A stretch of DNA of 64,000 nt from Tanypteryx hageni (GCA_028673005.1 CM054113.1:39312117-39376116), one strand, 5' to 3'; positions 14,801 through 28,400 are shown, counted from the stretch's first letter. Notes: generated by a model not told the origin, from the letters alone. Translations and numbers: made by a program.

Positions 14801-16391
14801 CTCTGTTGGAGAGAAGCAATTGATGTGCCTAGCACGAGCTCTTCTAAGAAGAAACAAGGTAATTTCTTCTAGTTCAGACTTGTCCAAACTATGTATCATG
14901 AATCACATACAAATTTCCATGATAATGTCATGGTTATAACCTCTATATTTTTTGCTTCTGAGTAGATGGAATATATTATGGGGCTGTCTTGAGTAGCCTG
15001 ATGTTAATTTTTCCCTTTTTTGTGAAGTTTTCACAAGTTAGAATAACATTTCAAGATCATTATTATTAACATATTGAGAATATAAGTACAGTGCACCCTG
15101 GTTATAATGGGGCTTGTGATTGTGCAGTATCGGATATAACGCGGATCTTATTCAAGCTCTCAACAAAAGTTTTTTTTCACCAGATGGGTGCTATTTCTTA
15201 CTTTAACCCTTATGTGGATTCATGATTTTACTAATGTAGTTGCATTTCTGGCATCACTAGTATCTAAACTATAGTATTAATTATTTAAATAAATATATTT
15301 ACAAATAAATATATTTATTCATATCTTGGATGGAAATTCAGAAAGAAGTCAACCAATTGAAATCGTTACAGGTGGTTTCATTGAAAAAATTCATTTTAAA
15401 TAAAAGAACAAAGTATACCAAGCAGCAAAGGATTTCATTAAAAAACAATTACTATTATAATTATTGGAGTTTCTAAAAGCATTGTTCCTTTTATGAAAAA
15501 AAATCAAGTTTTTTTAAGTAACTGGTTGTTCCTTTATTGAACAAAAATTTTATTAGAACTGTAAGTGAACGGTCGAAAGATTATAAATATTTTGCAAACT
15601 TCAATTATAAATAAAGCTGTTGTACTTTATTTGGTTTCTTTTCTTTCCTTCCATTGTTTTACATTAATATTAGTGCATGCAAGTAAAACTAATTTCTAAG
15701 TTGAGTTATCTCGCTATAACATGGGCTTTCCTATAACGTGGGATAACTTTTTTCTCCAATAACTGTACTATATCATGGATGCACTGTATTCCCATGCTCT
15801 CGATTATTATTATTTACGTTTAATTTATTATTGCTGTATTATTTTGTCAATTATTTAGACTTTGTAAATATTGTTCCTGGATTGAGGTGTGTTGTAATGC
15901 TAATTTAAAGAACGTATTGATGTACATTTTGGATCATATTGTAATTTTAACTAATATATATTAAATTTTAACTTTAGATCTTACTCCTGGATGAAGCCAC
16001 AGCAAGCGTGGATTTGATGACAGATCGTCTCATTCAGTTGACTCTTAGTGAAGCATTTTCTCACTGCACTTTACTCACAATTGCCCACCGACTAGATACT
16101 ATCCTTACATATGACCGTATTGTTGTTATGGATGCTGGTCAGGTGAGTGATTTTAATTCTCTTTAAAAATTCTATTCTATTTTTTCTGAGAATGAATTAG
16201 ACTTTCCAGAAATATAATATTTGACAAAATGATAACACAAGAAATAAATTGTAATAAATAACTTGGCATTAATCTCTCTACAGATTGTTGAATTTGACAG
16301 ACCAGATGTTCTACGTGAAAAAGAGGGCTCAATCTTCCGTGCAATGCTGGAGGCAATGGGAATTCAGTCAAGCAAAGAAAAGTTGAAATAG
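2807..16391 (+). CDS. ABC transporter subfamily C, ABCC5/MRP5-like (5' partial)
   Basis: This is a full transporter, TMD1-NBD1-TMD2-NBD2, which in this family exports organic anions and conjugates at membranes. Coding exons with GT-AG borders: 2807-2914, 3410-3536, 3758-3937, 4045-4192, 4327-4482, 4679-4782, 5026-5173, 5842-6098, 6371-6506, 6787-6950, 7181-7305, 7687-7785, 8524-8867, 9526-9770, 9897-10254, 10371-10493, 10909-11068, 11447-11633, 11796-11885, 12764-12944, 13622-13781, 14021-14099, 14745-14858, 15978-16142, 16284-16391. All join in frame (4066 bases, about 1,354 residues). NBD1 shows Walker [10 protein letters not shown] (~500), signature LSGGQKQR (~585), IYLLDDP and MATHN. NBD2 shows GRTGAGKTS (~1147), FSVGEKQL (~1248), ILLLDEA and IAHR. 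The LSGGQ of NBD2 is degenerate, as in ABCC5. MRP5 is about 1,437 residues, so roughly 80 N-terminal residues are missing. The first exon frame was chosen for its match to the MRP5 N-terminus. ABCC4/lethal(2)03659 fits less well because the N-terminus reads like ABCC5. Confidence 0.95.
5279..5542. mobile_element. hAT-type MITE in ABCC intron
   Basis: This 264-base element starts CAGTGTTTCTTAAT and ends with the inverted partner GTTGAGAACTACTG. It is flanked on both sides by the perfect 8-base duplication TATTACAC (5271-5278 and 5543-5550). An 8-base duplication with CAGTG termini is typical of hAT elements. It has no coding content, so it is non-autonomous. Confidence 0.88.
7967..8420. mobile_element. 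Probable MITE in ABCC intron
   Basis: The two ends are inverted and imperfectly similar. The left has CCCATTCACAAATTATGTA, and the right reads, on the other strand, GGTTCACAAATTGGGTAA. A MITE type with ends resembling TTCACAAATTACGTAA is common in insects (recalled knowledge). No clear target duplication was found and the interior is non-coding. Confidence 0.4.
9071..9088. repeat. (AC)9 microsatellite
   Basis: An uninterrupted AC dinucleotide run lies in an intron of the ABCC gene. Confidence 0.95.
15089..15786. mobile_element. TA-flanked Tigger-like MITE in ABCC intron
   Basis: The left end is CAGTGCACCCTGGTTATAAT. The right end reads in reverse CAGTGCATCCATGATATAG. TA lies on each side (15087-15088 and 15787-15788). 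Subterminal stretches (GGATATAACGCGGATC and CCTATAACGTGGGAT) are also inverted partners. No transposase remains. It occupies most of the intron between 14858 and 15978. Confidence 0.7.
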
Positions 16392-16787
16392 TATTTTGAT
16401 GCTCTAAGACTTTTTGAAAAATGTCTTGAGTGTATAAGCCTTAAAATTATTTATGCCAAAAAATGTTGTTCAGTGATTCAAGTTGAGATGTTGTGAATGT
16501 TTATGTAAAGTCAGTTTTAATGTACATATATTTATTAATAATGTTTAATGCCTGTAAATATTTTATTACCATTCAATTTGGTGGTAGTGTGTGATATGTT
16601 CATAAATATGGTTATAATATAATCTTTAGTGTAAAAGTGACACCTGTCCATGTTCATTTTGTTAGGACATAAATGCATTACTTTTTCAGCTAAATTGAAC
16701 AGTATTGCATGACTGGCAGTGTACTATTTATTTTTAAACGTCTTTCACAATTTTGTGAATAACAAAAATGCTACAATTATATTTTTT

Positions 16788-16793
16788 AATAAA
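16788..16793 (+). terminator. Candidate polyadenylation signal of the ABCC gene
   Basis: AATAAA occurs 397 bases after the TAG stop, in AT-rich 3' UTR-like sequence. Other signals are possible in such sequence, so this is only the most obvious one. Confidence 0.5.
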
Positions 16794-17269
16794 TGAAGAT
16801 TTTGATAATAAGATTAATTTTTTTACTTCTAACCTGGTTGAAAAAATTGTACGTCTTCATGCCTGATCAGTGAAATTTATTTTCTAGTCTAACTTCAGCT
16901 GGATAGGTTCAGGTTAGGGCCTAAAATATTTAGCATGTTTCATTGGATGGAAAACTTTTAAAAATTTTTGGCATTTAAAAAAAATTACAAGTAAATATAT
17001 TAAACAATGACAATCACAATGCTTTCCTATAAAATGGAATTCTGTCATTTTTTACTATTAGAGTAAATATTGAAACATTCTTGACTAATTATTGTTCTTT
17101 GGATATATTCTGAAACATTCTAAAAATTCATTTAATTGCTGGAACCCTATAGATTCTGAAGATAACTCCAATTGCCGTGAAATAGTTTGAAATACTAGAC
17201 ACTTGTATGATTAAAATACAGCCATCCTTGGTGATGATCCACTGAGTATTCATTCTAAGAATTAATAAT

Positions 17270-17633
17270 TTGGAAACCATGCCATTATTAATGGATGATG
17301 CCATTCTAGAGAGCATTATTGAGCCAGGTGAGGAAATAAGCAATAAGTCTGAAGATGAGGTAGAGGTTGATACAAGTGGGATGTCATCAGTGACATTGTT
17401 TGAGGCATCTGAGTGTTTGGATAATTTCCACATTCACATTTCACATTCTAAAAAAGATGAAACAAAACAAAATTTCTGATTATTTTATAAAGCAATAATG
17501 TTGAAATACATAATCTTTTTGTTATTTTCCTTTTTCACTGTATTCCTTACGGGTATTTTCAGTATACCATACTTTCAGTATAAAGTATAAAAATTCATGC
17601 TCCATAGAGATACATTGTATCGAGATTTTACTG
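17270..17633 (+). mobile_element. Tigger-like 3' fragment
   Basis: An open frame at 17270-17479 encodes an acidic segment ending in a helix that resembles the C-terminal tail of Tigger transposases (weak likeness). The piece ends at 17633 with CGAGATTTTACTG followed by TA, the reverse complement of a CAGTAAAATCTCG Tigger-type terminus. The left end of the element was not found, so it is truncated. The LINE begins just downstream. Confidence 0.45.
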
Positions 17634-17681
17634 TAGGGTAAATGATAATAAATATTTTAAGGAACTGCGAGAAAAATTTAA

Positions 17682-18647
17682 AGACTTTACAAAATCAGAA
17701 GCTTTAAGCTTTATCAAAATCAAACTACAAGAATAAATATAAATGGATTAGAGAGTGAAGCAAAAATAAGGAAAGGAGTAAGACAAGGATGTCCGCTATC
17801 TCCATATTTGTTTAATATGTTCATTGAAGAAAGTATAGGCATAAAAATAAATGGAGTTAGAATACACTGCATTAGATTTGCAGATGACATTGTAATATTC
17901 AGCGATTCAAAAAGAGAAATGAATAAAATGCTGAAAGTATTATCGGACACATTAAAACAGTGGGAATTAAAGATAAATATCAAGAAAACCAAATTGATGG
18001 TTATAGGCAAAAGTAATGCAGGGACAATATCAAAGATCAAAATAGACAATCAGGAAATTGAGCAGGTGAAGCAGTTTTGCTACCTAGGTAGTACAATTAC
18101 TGAAGATAATAGATCCGTACAGGAAGTGAAAAGAAGAATAGCACTTGCAAAGCAAGCTTTTCAATGCAAAAGGAACCTACTGACAAGCAGTCATATGAAT
18201 TTGGAAGTAAGGAAATCCTTTGCAAAAGCTTTTGTCTGGAGTACCTTACTTTATGGTAGTGAAAGTTGGACGTTAGGAAAGAGGGAGAGGTCCCGTCTGG
18301 AAGCGACAGAAATGTGGATATGGAGAAGATTGATAAAGACAAGTTGGACAGAGAGAAAGACAAACCTTGAAGTTTTGGAAGAAGTAAAAGAAGAAAGGAA
18401 ACTGATCAGAGGAATGGAAGAAAGGAAGGCAAAATTTTTAGGCCATGTGATTAGACATAATGGATTAATTGTGAACATCTTGGAGGGGAAACTTTTAGGG
18501 AAGAAAGGAAGAGGCAGACCAAGAAAGAAATACCTAGATGACGTGGAGTCAGTGATGAGAGTTGAGAAATACGAGATGTTGAAGAGAATGGCAGAGGACA
18601 GGAGTTCATGGTTGCAGCCTTTAGATGAAGAAGAAAATCAGAAATAA
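17682..18647 (+). pseudogene. 5'-truncated non-LTR retrotransposon (RTE-like) reverse transcriptase
   Basis: The frame is open from 17682 to the TAA at 18645-18647, about 321 residues. It lacks the endonuclease and the first half of the reverse transcriptase. Visible landmarks are KGVRQGCPLSPYLFN (RT domain 4), FADDIVIF (the catalytic FADD box, domain 5), YLGSTI, LLYGSESWTL, and the C-terminal FLGHVIRHN and GRGRPRKKYLDD blocks. These late blocks are common in RTE-type elements. Truncation at the 5' end is the usual outcome of target-primed reverse transcription. The remaining frame is intact, so the insertion may be fairly young. Its 3' untranslated tail is described separately. Confidence 0.88.
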
Positions 18648-18907
18648 ATTCAAACCATAGTCTCTGATATTGGATATAGCCAGCAAGCTCCAACAATTCA
18701 GAAAATAAAAAGGAGCGTTACTAAGACATAACTAAGTGTAAAGTGTTTATAATAGTCGCCGGTAGATGGTGTGGTGGTGGCAGCTAAAAAATTAGTTTTT
18801 AAATTATCTCTTAAACAATGCATTATATGGAAAAATGTTTCAAACAAAGGTTGTAGAAAATTAAATTTCCTACAACGTTTATTCCAATATCTTTTACATT
18901 CATCGAA
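18640..18907 (+). repeat. LINE 3' tail (repeat family copy 1)
   Basis: The sequence following the LINE stop codon matches the reverse complement of 28205-28470 at high identity. Shared landmarks include ATTCAAACCATAG, TGATATTGGATATAGCCA, AAGCTCCAACAATT, ATCTCTTAAACAATGC and ATGTTTCAAACAAA. It is most simply the LINE's 3' UTR. Confidence 0.75.
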
Positions 18908-19134
18908 TATTAAACCAAATATTAAAAAAACTGGATGTGACAAAAATAAATCTAATAATAATAATAATCTAATCAGTTCCAGACTTTCTAATACAAATGC
19001 TAAATATGAAATCTTATGCTGATCTGATTATTAGTTTTCAAGTTAGAGTGCCTGCAAAATTCTGGTCACAGACCCACCCACAGACATCACCGAGAAAATA
19101 GTCAAAACGTTTTTAGGAGACCTTAAAAGATGTA

Positions 19135-21145
19135 CAGTAAAACCTCATGCAACGCGAATTCATGCAGCGCATTTTCAGAATTGCACGGATTTCATTTTTA
19201 TACTAATTTTCTAGAAACGTGGTCCATTTTTAGGCAAGGCAGAGGGGTCCAAGATAAAAATCCAAAAACTTGGCGACATTTTAATTTAGCGCACACCCTC
19301 CAGTGCCTCAAATATTCACATAATTTCTGTATGCACACCAAAGGCAGACATCGCAAGGAGGAAAGAAATTCTTTGAATGTATTGACGCAAAATTTTGGTG
19401 TCTTGGGACTTTGTACAGGAGTATGGAGTGAATGAATCAACTATTCGCACCATTCGAAAGAACAAGAAACCCATTGAAGCGAGTCTTGCTGCTGCCGCTG
19501 CTACTAGTGATTTCATAAATAGTACGAGTAACAGGTCCGTGCAGCAGAATAAGACAGAGAGGTTATTGAACACTTGGATTGAGGAGCAGACACAGAAGGG
19601 AGCGGCACTCAGTGGCACTGTGATCCGGGAGAAGATGTAGCGAATCTACAAAATGGTTTGTGAGAAGGGAGGAGAGCCTTCAAAAGGCTGTAAATTTAGT
19701 GACAGTTGGTTTAACAAGTTCAGAAAGTCTTCCAATCTGCACAATGCTAAGTTTTATGGTGAGAGTGCTTCTGATGACCACCAAGCTCCAAAGCAGTTCC
19801 AGAAAGAGATTTTAAGGATAGCTGAATAGAACAATTACAACCCTACCAAGGGTTCAATGCTGATGAGACAGAATTATTTTGGAAAGGATGACATCGAGAA
19901 CCTACATCAGTAAACAGGAAAAGTTGGCGCCTAGGTTCAAGACCACCAAAGACCGCTTGACCTTGCTTTTCTGCGCCAATGTATTGGGAGATTTTAAGTG
20001 TAAACCTCTGCTGGTTTACCGTACAGAGAACCCCAGGGCATTAAAGGATAAGCATAATTCCTTTTTACCCATTATTTGGCAGTCTAAGAGGCAGGCATGG
20101 GAAATGTCAGCCATGTTCACAGATTGATTCACCTCCTATTTTGTGCCCCGAGCAAGAGAATATCTTGCACAAAAAGACCTTCCATTTAAGGTTCTCCTTG
20201 TTCTTGATAATGCTCCTTGTCATCCTTCTATAATTTTGCCAAGTATAAACCCAGATGTGCAGGTTGTGCTTATGCCACCCTACATAACATCCATACTCCA
20301 TCCTCTAAACCAGGAAGTCATCAAACCTTCAAGTACTACTACACCAGGAAGACCATGAGGAAACTTCTCAAGGCATTGGAAGAGAACCCCAAGAGTGGCC
20401 TCCCAGAATTATGGCGTGAGTTATACATTGCCCATGCAATTGCTGACATCAAAGCATCATGGGATGAGGTGAGCCAGTCAACTTTAAATGCCAGATGGAG
20501 CAAATTATGGCTGAATATTTTTCTATATTAACATGTGAGGTGTGCAGCTGACAAGGGCTGTGGGCAGTGAGGGCTTCAATGATATGGGAGAAGAAATAGA
20601 AGAACTTTTGAACTCATCCCAGGAGAAGTGTACTGAGGAAGAAATGCTGCAAATGTCGCAGGAAGATGAGGAAGAGGTGCATGAAGAGGAGGATCAGCTA
20701 ACACCAGCATTGTTACGAGAAGCTTTGCTTGGTTTTGACAGGCTTGTAAGTGGTCTCGTTGAAACAGGGTTTAACATGAACAGAAACCTTAAATTGAAAC
20801 GTGCTATTGAACAATGTACAGTACCATATCGTTAGCTTTATAAATCTATGCAGACTACAGCAATGCAGAGACACATTAAGGATTAATTCTACCAACCATC
20901 AACATCAAAATACTTGGTGCTGCCAAAATGTTAAGTAACGAATTGATTTAAAGTAAAGTTTTAAAATTGTTTTACCTTTTCAATACTATCTTATCTTATG
21001 AGTTTTACATAAAAAAGTATACGCATTACTTCCCAAACTCTGGGAACCTAACCCTATTTTTTGCATAAGTCACTAAATTTACTGTGTATATTATCCAAAT
21101 GCGGCCACTTCAGGAACGTAACTACCGCATTGTGTGAGTCTACTG
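19135..21145 (+). mobile_element. Tigger/pogo DNA transposon, decayed, TA target duplication
   Basis: The 2.0-kb element has left end CAGTAAAACCTCATGCAACG and right end reading in reverse CAGTAGACTCACACAATGCG, with TA on both sides (19133-19134 and 21146-21147). The spacing, termini and TA duplication all fit pogo/Tigger elements. It carries the transposase pseudogene at 19395-20835. Confidence 0.88.
19395..20835 (+). pseudogene. Tigger-type transposase (CENP-B HTH + DDE), dead
   Basis: Translating across three frames recovers a CENP-B-like DNA-binding region (EYGVNESTIRTIRKN), a second helix-turn-helix block (DSWFNKFRKSSNL), and the DDE domain with NADETELFW, VLLVLDNAPCHP and HPLNQEVI. An acidic, glutamate-rich tail lies at 20542-20835. 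Frameshifts and stops are scattered, for example the TAG at 19638-19640 and one after ILRIAE near 19828. The third catalytic aspartate, usually PLDQ, reads PLNQ. It cannot be active. Confidence 0.88.
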
Positions 21146-22434
21146 TATTTTTGTTGAAATCTTTAATTCAATTTTTTTCATGAAAATGATACTTTTTCAT
21201 ATCTTAAGTATACTTTCTCTATACTTCGTATATGAAGAAAGTAAAAAGAATCAAGCTGCAAATTCAAAATTAAAATCAACCATAATAATAACGTTTGCCT
21301 TGGTGGATAAATTCAGGGCACTCAATAAATTAAACTAGGGACCTACTTCTTTTTCTGTATTACTTTATTTACTAAATTTCTTTACGTGCAATATTATTTG
21401 CAGCAATTGGTACCCACTATTTTTTAAAATTTTAAAGCATATATATTTAACTTTACTGACACATGGTTCTATTTCTGAGGCATTCATTGGTGATTTATTT
21501 ACAGGCAGGACTACAATGTAACAAATCAAGGCTAGATATAAGATATAATGTATTCTTTTATATACAAAATCAGTCTCTCCTTGATTAACACCGTTAATTA
21601 GTTCCTGAAATTATGATGTTGAACGAAACTACATTAAATGAATCAATATTTCCCATAAGAATTATACAATATAATCAGTTCCAAAACCTTGGGTTCAAAA
21701 CCTCTTGAAACACAAAAATACGTTATGTACTGTATTTTATGAACGATGTTAACATGAATCACATATGAATTAGGGTTATCCTTCAGTATTATAATTTATA
21801 TCTTATACAAACTTCCATGTTTTAAATGTAATAATAATTATCAGAACTCTTACATTTAAAATACACGTGTGAATGTACAACTTCAAGCATAAACAAAATA
21901 AATTGATATGAAAGAACTATTTAAGCAACAGTATCTCACAACAGTAGCATTTGATATTTAATGATTGTTAGGCTAGCGAGCAATACTTGTACTGCACATT
22001 AAAGCAATCTATCGAGTGCTGTGGGAACAAGGTGTAATTATATTAACAAAGCATTGCTTCACCTTGTATTATAGTATTATATAATATAGATGGTTCAAAG
22101 TCAATGAAAATAATGTTTTATTCTATCAAAATAGAACTACATATTTTTTGTTCCTTACAAATATAATATAAAACATTGGTAATAAACAATATAGCATTAC
22201 ATATACAATGGTTATATAATAAGTTACAGAACAAAAATTGTCATCAAATCTCGAGTGATACGATAATGATTATACTATTAAATGAAGGTTGAACTGTTTT
22301 ACTATAAAAGCAAAAATATAAAAATAAATACTACAGATTACTTATGTAACACAGCCTTCTTAATAGGTTTCTCAAGGCAGTGGAAATGAGATCACATCAT
22401 AATAGTAACTATAAAATAGGTATAATTCCCTGAT
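21146..22434. other. Intergenic stretch between the Tigger element and the Chk2 3' end
   Basis: This is AT-rich sequence without recognisable exons. A Tigger-like terminus may begin near 21570 (CAGTCTCTCCTTGATTAACA), but no partner end was found. Part of the right half is probably Chk2 3' UTR, because Chk2 ends at 22435 on the minus strand. Confidence 0.5.
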
Positions 22435-25400
22435 TCATGTATTGTCATCATCCTCGCTAGGCCTACGCCTCTTCAGACTTAGTCTCTGCTTTGGATCAAC
22501 AGAATCAGTCTTTCCACTGAGTTCTTGCAAAGAGCCTGATGACTGCTGGTCCATAAGGCTGTGCACCTTAGCTCTCATGGTATTATTCTGTTTTAATGAA
22601 GAATGGAGGAGAAATGCAAACATGAGTAATTTAATTAATCCAAAAGTTGTCATTACTCAAGATCAAACTTCCTTTTACCATTTCTACTACGTACATTACA
22701 CCAATTCAACATAGCATAAAAAACTTAAAAACTACAGTTTTACATAATTAAATATGAATATTAACGCTTCATGACAGAAGTGGATTCCTTTGAAAAGATT
22801 CCAAGACCCCCTCATTAAAAATCCCAACTATAATACCATATTTACCCAAATCCAAGACAACCCTGAACCTAAGATGATCCCCCCTATTAGCAGACTGCCA
22901 AAACAGAAAAAAGATTTTATGACCTAATTCTCAATGAATGCATTTGATGTATATTTCAACACATGTATTCAGTATGGGTATACTCATTAATTCATAAATT
23001 GAAATGGTGTTACAAATTTTTGTTTGAAAAAAGGATTTTAAATGTATTTTTAAAATTAAGACTTAATTAATTGAATTCCAGATTGTAAGTTTGCAATGAA
23101 AAATTTTCAGCAGATACAATTATTTTATCATTTGTTTGAAAAACATCAATTAAACACACAACCATACTTCCTATGATTCTATGACAACTTGTTACAGTCA
23201 GTTCGTCGTGCATCAATCCATCACATGAAAAATTCATTGATACATTTAGGCAAATGTTTAAAAAATTATTCATGTATGACGTAGGCAGTTTTCTCCTGAC
23301 CTACGAGGCATCGATTTCCACTCTCTGGGACAATGAATTTCGGACAAGGCTCAAGAGTTGGGACGGGTTGTTACATATTGTTGCTAGTTATGCATTAAAT
23401 AGTTCAGTATGTGTGAAGTCCATATGCAAAGGAAAACGCAATTGAAAACATTGGGCACTCATTATTTCCATTTGAAGTACGGATTGTACGAGGTGATCCA
23501 AGTTTCCGAGTTTCAGCTTGTTTCAATTGGATTTTTCCACAGGGTGCTAACAACATATAATTTTATCAGAGATTTACATACAGATTTGATGTATTTTCAG
23601 AAATCGGAGGATGGGCAAAGAAAGTTTAATACTTTAGGCAGTCTTTGATTCCAGTTCCAAGATTTTGACTGTTTTAATCAGCCTTAAAAATATTAAATTG
23701 TGTGTATTATTGATGCGAAAATACAGCAATTTGTGACTTATGCATATGAGAAAGTTCACGCAAGATCTTTTGCACCATTTATTTTTATGTTACTATGTAA
23801 GCTCAGTAAATTATAATAAATGTAACATTTTTAATTTACAGACTCTTAAAAGACATGAATGTGCCGAAGAAAAGATGGATGTTATCAACAGATACCAAAC
23901 TAAATATTTATAAGGCTACTGATGATGGAAAAAGAAAGATAGATGTTGCCAGGACATTTGGAATATCACCTTCAACGCTAATATCCATTTTAAATAAACG
24001 CAGAGACATAGAAGCTGCTGCACAGCTATGTCTAAATGGGAAACAATTTCGCACTGTGAAAAATGAAGAACTAGATAAGTGTGTATTTGATTGGTTGATG
24101 GAGGCCAGAGCCAAAAATCTTCCAGTTTCAGGGCCGATTTTACAGCAGAAAGCTACAGAGATGTCAACTAAAATGGGAGTGCAAGACTTTCATGCTTCTA
24201 ATGGCTGGTTGCAAAAGTTCAAGACACGTTGGAACTTGTGTTCTAGATGAGTGGCAAGGAACACTACAAGCATTTTTAAGTGGGTATGACACAAAGGACA
24301 TATTCAATGCTGATGAGTCCGGATTTTTTTTTCAATTTACTACTAGATAAGACTCTTGCAGTAAAAGGAGATTCTTGCCATGCTGGAAGAAAAAGCAAAG
24401 AAAGGTTCACAATTCTTTGTTGCAATGCAAATGGCAGTGAAAAACTAGAGCCACTAATTATTGGTAAATATAAGAAGCCAAGGTGCTTTAAAAATATTAA
24501 GAAACTCCCTTGCATGTACAGGCATTTAAAAAATTCATGGATGACAACATCCATTTTTAGAGAATGGCTGGCCATGCTTGATTGAAAGATGGGTATGAGA
24601 AATAGGAATATTATTTTGTTCCTTGATAGGTGTACTGCACATAACTATGCAGGAATAACACTTATAAATATAAAAATTGCGTTGTTTCCTCCTAATTGCA
24701 AAATTAAACTGCAACCTTTGGACCAAGGAATAATTTCTGTAATTAAAAGAAGCTATAAGTATCAACTGGTGCAGTATTTATTAAGAAATATGAAAAAATG
24801 AAAAATAAAATTCTTTAAACAAAATCACAAGATACTCTAATATTCCATTGATATAATTAATATTTGTAATCATTTGTGCACTTACTGAAATAATCCAGCA
24901 AGAATATGAATAAATAGCGTGCATGTGACTTTTCATAGAGATTGATGCAAAATTGCTGAAATAGCCATGACACTTTAGGGGATACACACCAAAATTGGCC
25001 TGGCTCTCAAAGGGTTAGTTGCAGATGACAATAAGCCCATTATCGTAACATGATCCAGAGGATGAATTCGACAACTTCTATGAGTCTGACGCAGAAGGCA
25101 AGGGATTTCATGGTTTTTAAACAGAAATGTAGAACAATACTATTCTTGAATATTTTAAAAATTTTCTTGGAACATTTTTGAAATTTTCTATAGATCGTAT
25201 GCTGTTATCTTTTGAAAAATTATTTCATGTATTAAAACAAAATGTTTAATTTTTTAGATATTTGTTGCTTAAAATTATCATTTTACAAATCTTCTAAATA
25301 ATGTCTGCTAAATAAATGGTGAACAGTTGATTCAAAATGATGGTCATGTACATTGAAAAATATGCTGGAGTTTATGGTTCGCATTTTATTGGTGGTGGAA

Positions 25401-28400
25401 GTAAGAAACCAAGAAAAGTTATATCACTAGAGCAAAAACTAGATTTACTTAAGCGCTATGAGAACAATGAACAAACACATTATATCGTTCGTCATACGGG
25501 TCTTAACGAAGCAATGCTACGAATCATCTGCTTTACCATCACATCTTTTCTGTAAAAATGAGTTACATGTATGAAATATACATAAATTAAAAACACAAAG
25601 CATTAACCAAAGTATAGTCATAATAAAGGAATAAAATTAAAAATATGTCAATCGGTTTGGATGCTGAAATGCATCCCCCCCTTTATTTACATTATTTTTT
25701 ATGAGAAATATGTGTCCAACTAACACAATTTCACCTTACACAAAAATTTTTAAGAACGCATCTATGGTGTTAGTCAGGGACTAGGTGTATCTGAATTTTC
25801 GGTTATCCGAACCATCCACGGGCCCAATTAGTTCAGATAATTGGAATTCTGCTGTATATACAAAATGAAATGATATGGATGATTATGATATAAATTCTAG
25901 CTAATGGTTAAATTTTGTGTAAAAATGAAGCTTTCTCATCTCATCTTCAAATGGTCAATAATAGTTTTGTGATAAAATTAGCATATAATATACCTGTAAC
26001 CAAGCATGGTTCAAAATCTCCTCAATGGTGATTCTTTTGTTAGGATCCACAGTCAGCATCTTCCTGACAAGATCCATACCTGCATCTGATATGTCTTTCC
26101 ATAATTTTTTTGGAAAAGAATACGTTCCATTAAGTATTGCTGATTGTAGTGTATGCTGTCTATGAACATTTTTAGCACCACATTCTTCATGATCACTATC
26201 TTCTTCAAGGCATTTAATGCCATCATATTCACAAGCAGCCAGAAAAGGAGGCCAGCCACTCAAACTACAATTCATAGGGAAAGAGATTTGAAATAATTAA
26301 CATATGGATGATAAAACTTTTCTTTGAAATTTTGTTATTACAAAAAATTAGAAACGAACAATTCTAACATGATGGAAGAGCAGATCATAAATCCATCTGC
26401 AAATAGACATACACTATAATATGGGAATAGCTATAAATCAGGAGAAAAATTCTGCCACAAACTGAAATCAAACCTAGGTCTTCCACTTGCCATGTGGATA
26501 TTCTACCACTGAAATATCGTGGAACAATCTTTTCTTCTGATTTATAGCTATTTCCAAACCATTACAGCCCAATAACAAAACCATAAAATATAAAAATGGC
26601 AAATAAGGTCCAAAAGTTATCAATGTCATTGAAGAAACATAACATAACTTACAAAAAAATCACGTTTTGTGTTTTCCTCTCCAAATATATACAATTACAA
26701 AATATGCACACATGCAATATGACAAAGCGAAAGTTGGACACTTGAAAATTATTTCCTTCTCTTTGATATTATTTTATTTCAAAATAAGCCCCAAAATCAG
26801 TTGACCGATCTACATCTGGGCATACGTCCAGAAAGTCAGGAATGACTACCATAAAATCAACGAATTTTGTAGAAATATATTTTTTATTTAAAAAAAATTA
26901 ATTTGAATCAGCACCAGTTACAATGTTAAAATATATTCACTGTAAAGGACACTTTAAATGGAGATTTCGGAGATTATAATAAATTTTACATCAAGTTTTC
27001 TCATTTCTTCAGCTCCCGGACTTTTCCCTTTCTGCCCGCCAGCTATGGAATTTCAACAATATAACATACCTATGTCTGCTAACATCTCAGCTCTAAAATT
27101 CTGTTAGGGCAGATATTTGTAAGGACTAAATTGAATTCATAAAGACCAAGAAAGTATTCTACATGGACCGATTTCTAAAAATGAATTACTGATTCTGGAT
27201 TTAAAAAGAACAGGTTATACGTAAAAGTTCAAAATGTAACATAATATACTATATTAGATTGAACATATTTCTTATATTGCCAGTTTTTTGTGTGCGAGAA
27301 GCATTTTGAGCGGAAGTGTTTCTCATTTTTAGGTGTAAAGCCTCGTTTGCTTCAGCTAGCTGTTCCGTCCATAGCACTGGGTTTGAATATGGTACGCGTC
27401 TGTTTTTCACAAAATATGCCGTAATTTTAGATTAAGTAATTGAAATTTCTATTTAAAACTTTTTGTGGTTATTCGTACAGTATACTTAGTTCTTTGAAAG
27501 TTAAACTGCAACGTAGACATCCGGGAATAGAATTGTGCTTGTAATAAAATGAAAGAAGTACCTATACCATAGCGATGTCTCATTTTGATTTTTTTATTTT
27601 TAAATATTTTGGATTGTTAAGAGAAATTGTTTATTTATTGTTTATCATTATGCGTTTTTTTGTGCTCCTTGATGTTAAGATAATTCTTTTCTCCAGAACA
27701 CATTTAAAAATATTTGTTTTTCGATCTAGAAATTGAAATGTCCATACCGAAAGTTTTCCTTGTTATTTGATTAATACATATATATCTTAAATGGCCTAAC
27801 TGTCACACCTGATAGTCAGCAAATACAGTTGCGCTTATAATAGATTATAAGTTAACAAACAAAATGGACATTTTGTTGTGCAATGTAATATGATATGTTT
27901 CATTTTACAAATGATAATGTGATCTTCATAGAGAACTTGTTTATAATCCACAAGTGGCCATAAGTGCGTTTGCCTTTAAGTTAGATTTACTGCAGCATTT
28001 GAAGTATGCCCATTGCCTCCTGCATCAATTTCTTTAGGTTTAGCATGCAATTGTTAGACTTAATGATTGATATTTTTAGAAATTCATTTCCATTCTTACA
28101 GGTGGAACAGAAAGGGAATTGTGTTTTCACTTAGTTTTTGGTAAAAATCGGTCAACCGGAAGTGGGTGTTTACTCTTGTCACTTATCTGTTATTTTGAAA
28201 TATTTTCTTCAATATTTGATAAATGTAAAAATGTATTGGAATAAAAGTTATAAGAAATTTAAGTTTCTACAACATTTGTTTGAAACATTTTCCATTTAAG
28301 GCATTGTTTAAGAGATATCTTATATTTTTGGTTGCCACCACCATGCTACCTACCGATGACTACTGATAACAACTGACGCTTAGTTACGTCTTAGTAGCGC

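Noticed and set aside
22840..22895. TATTTACCCAAATCCAAGACAACCC, similar to a known MITE subrepeat
   Set aside because: No second end could be paired with it.
26470..26525. Functional tRNA gene
   Set aside because: The A and B box-like stretches are present, but no acceptor stem or full cloverleaf forms.
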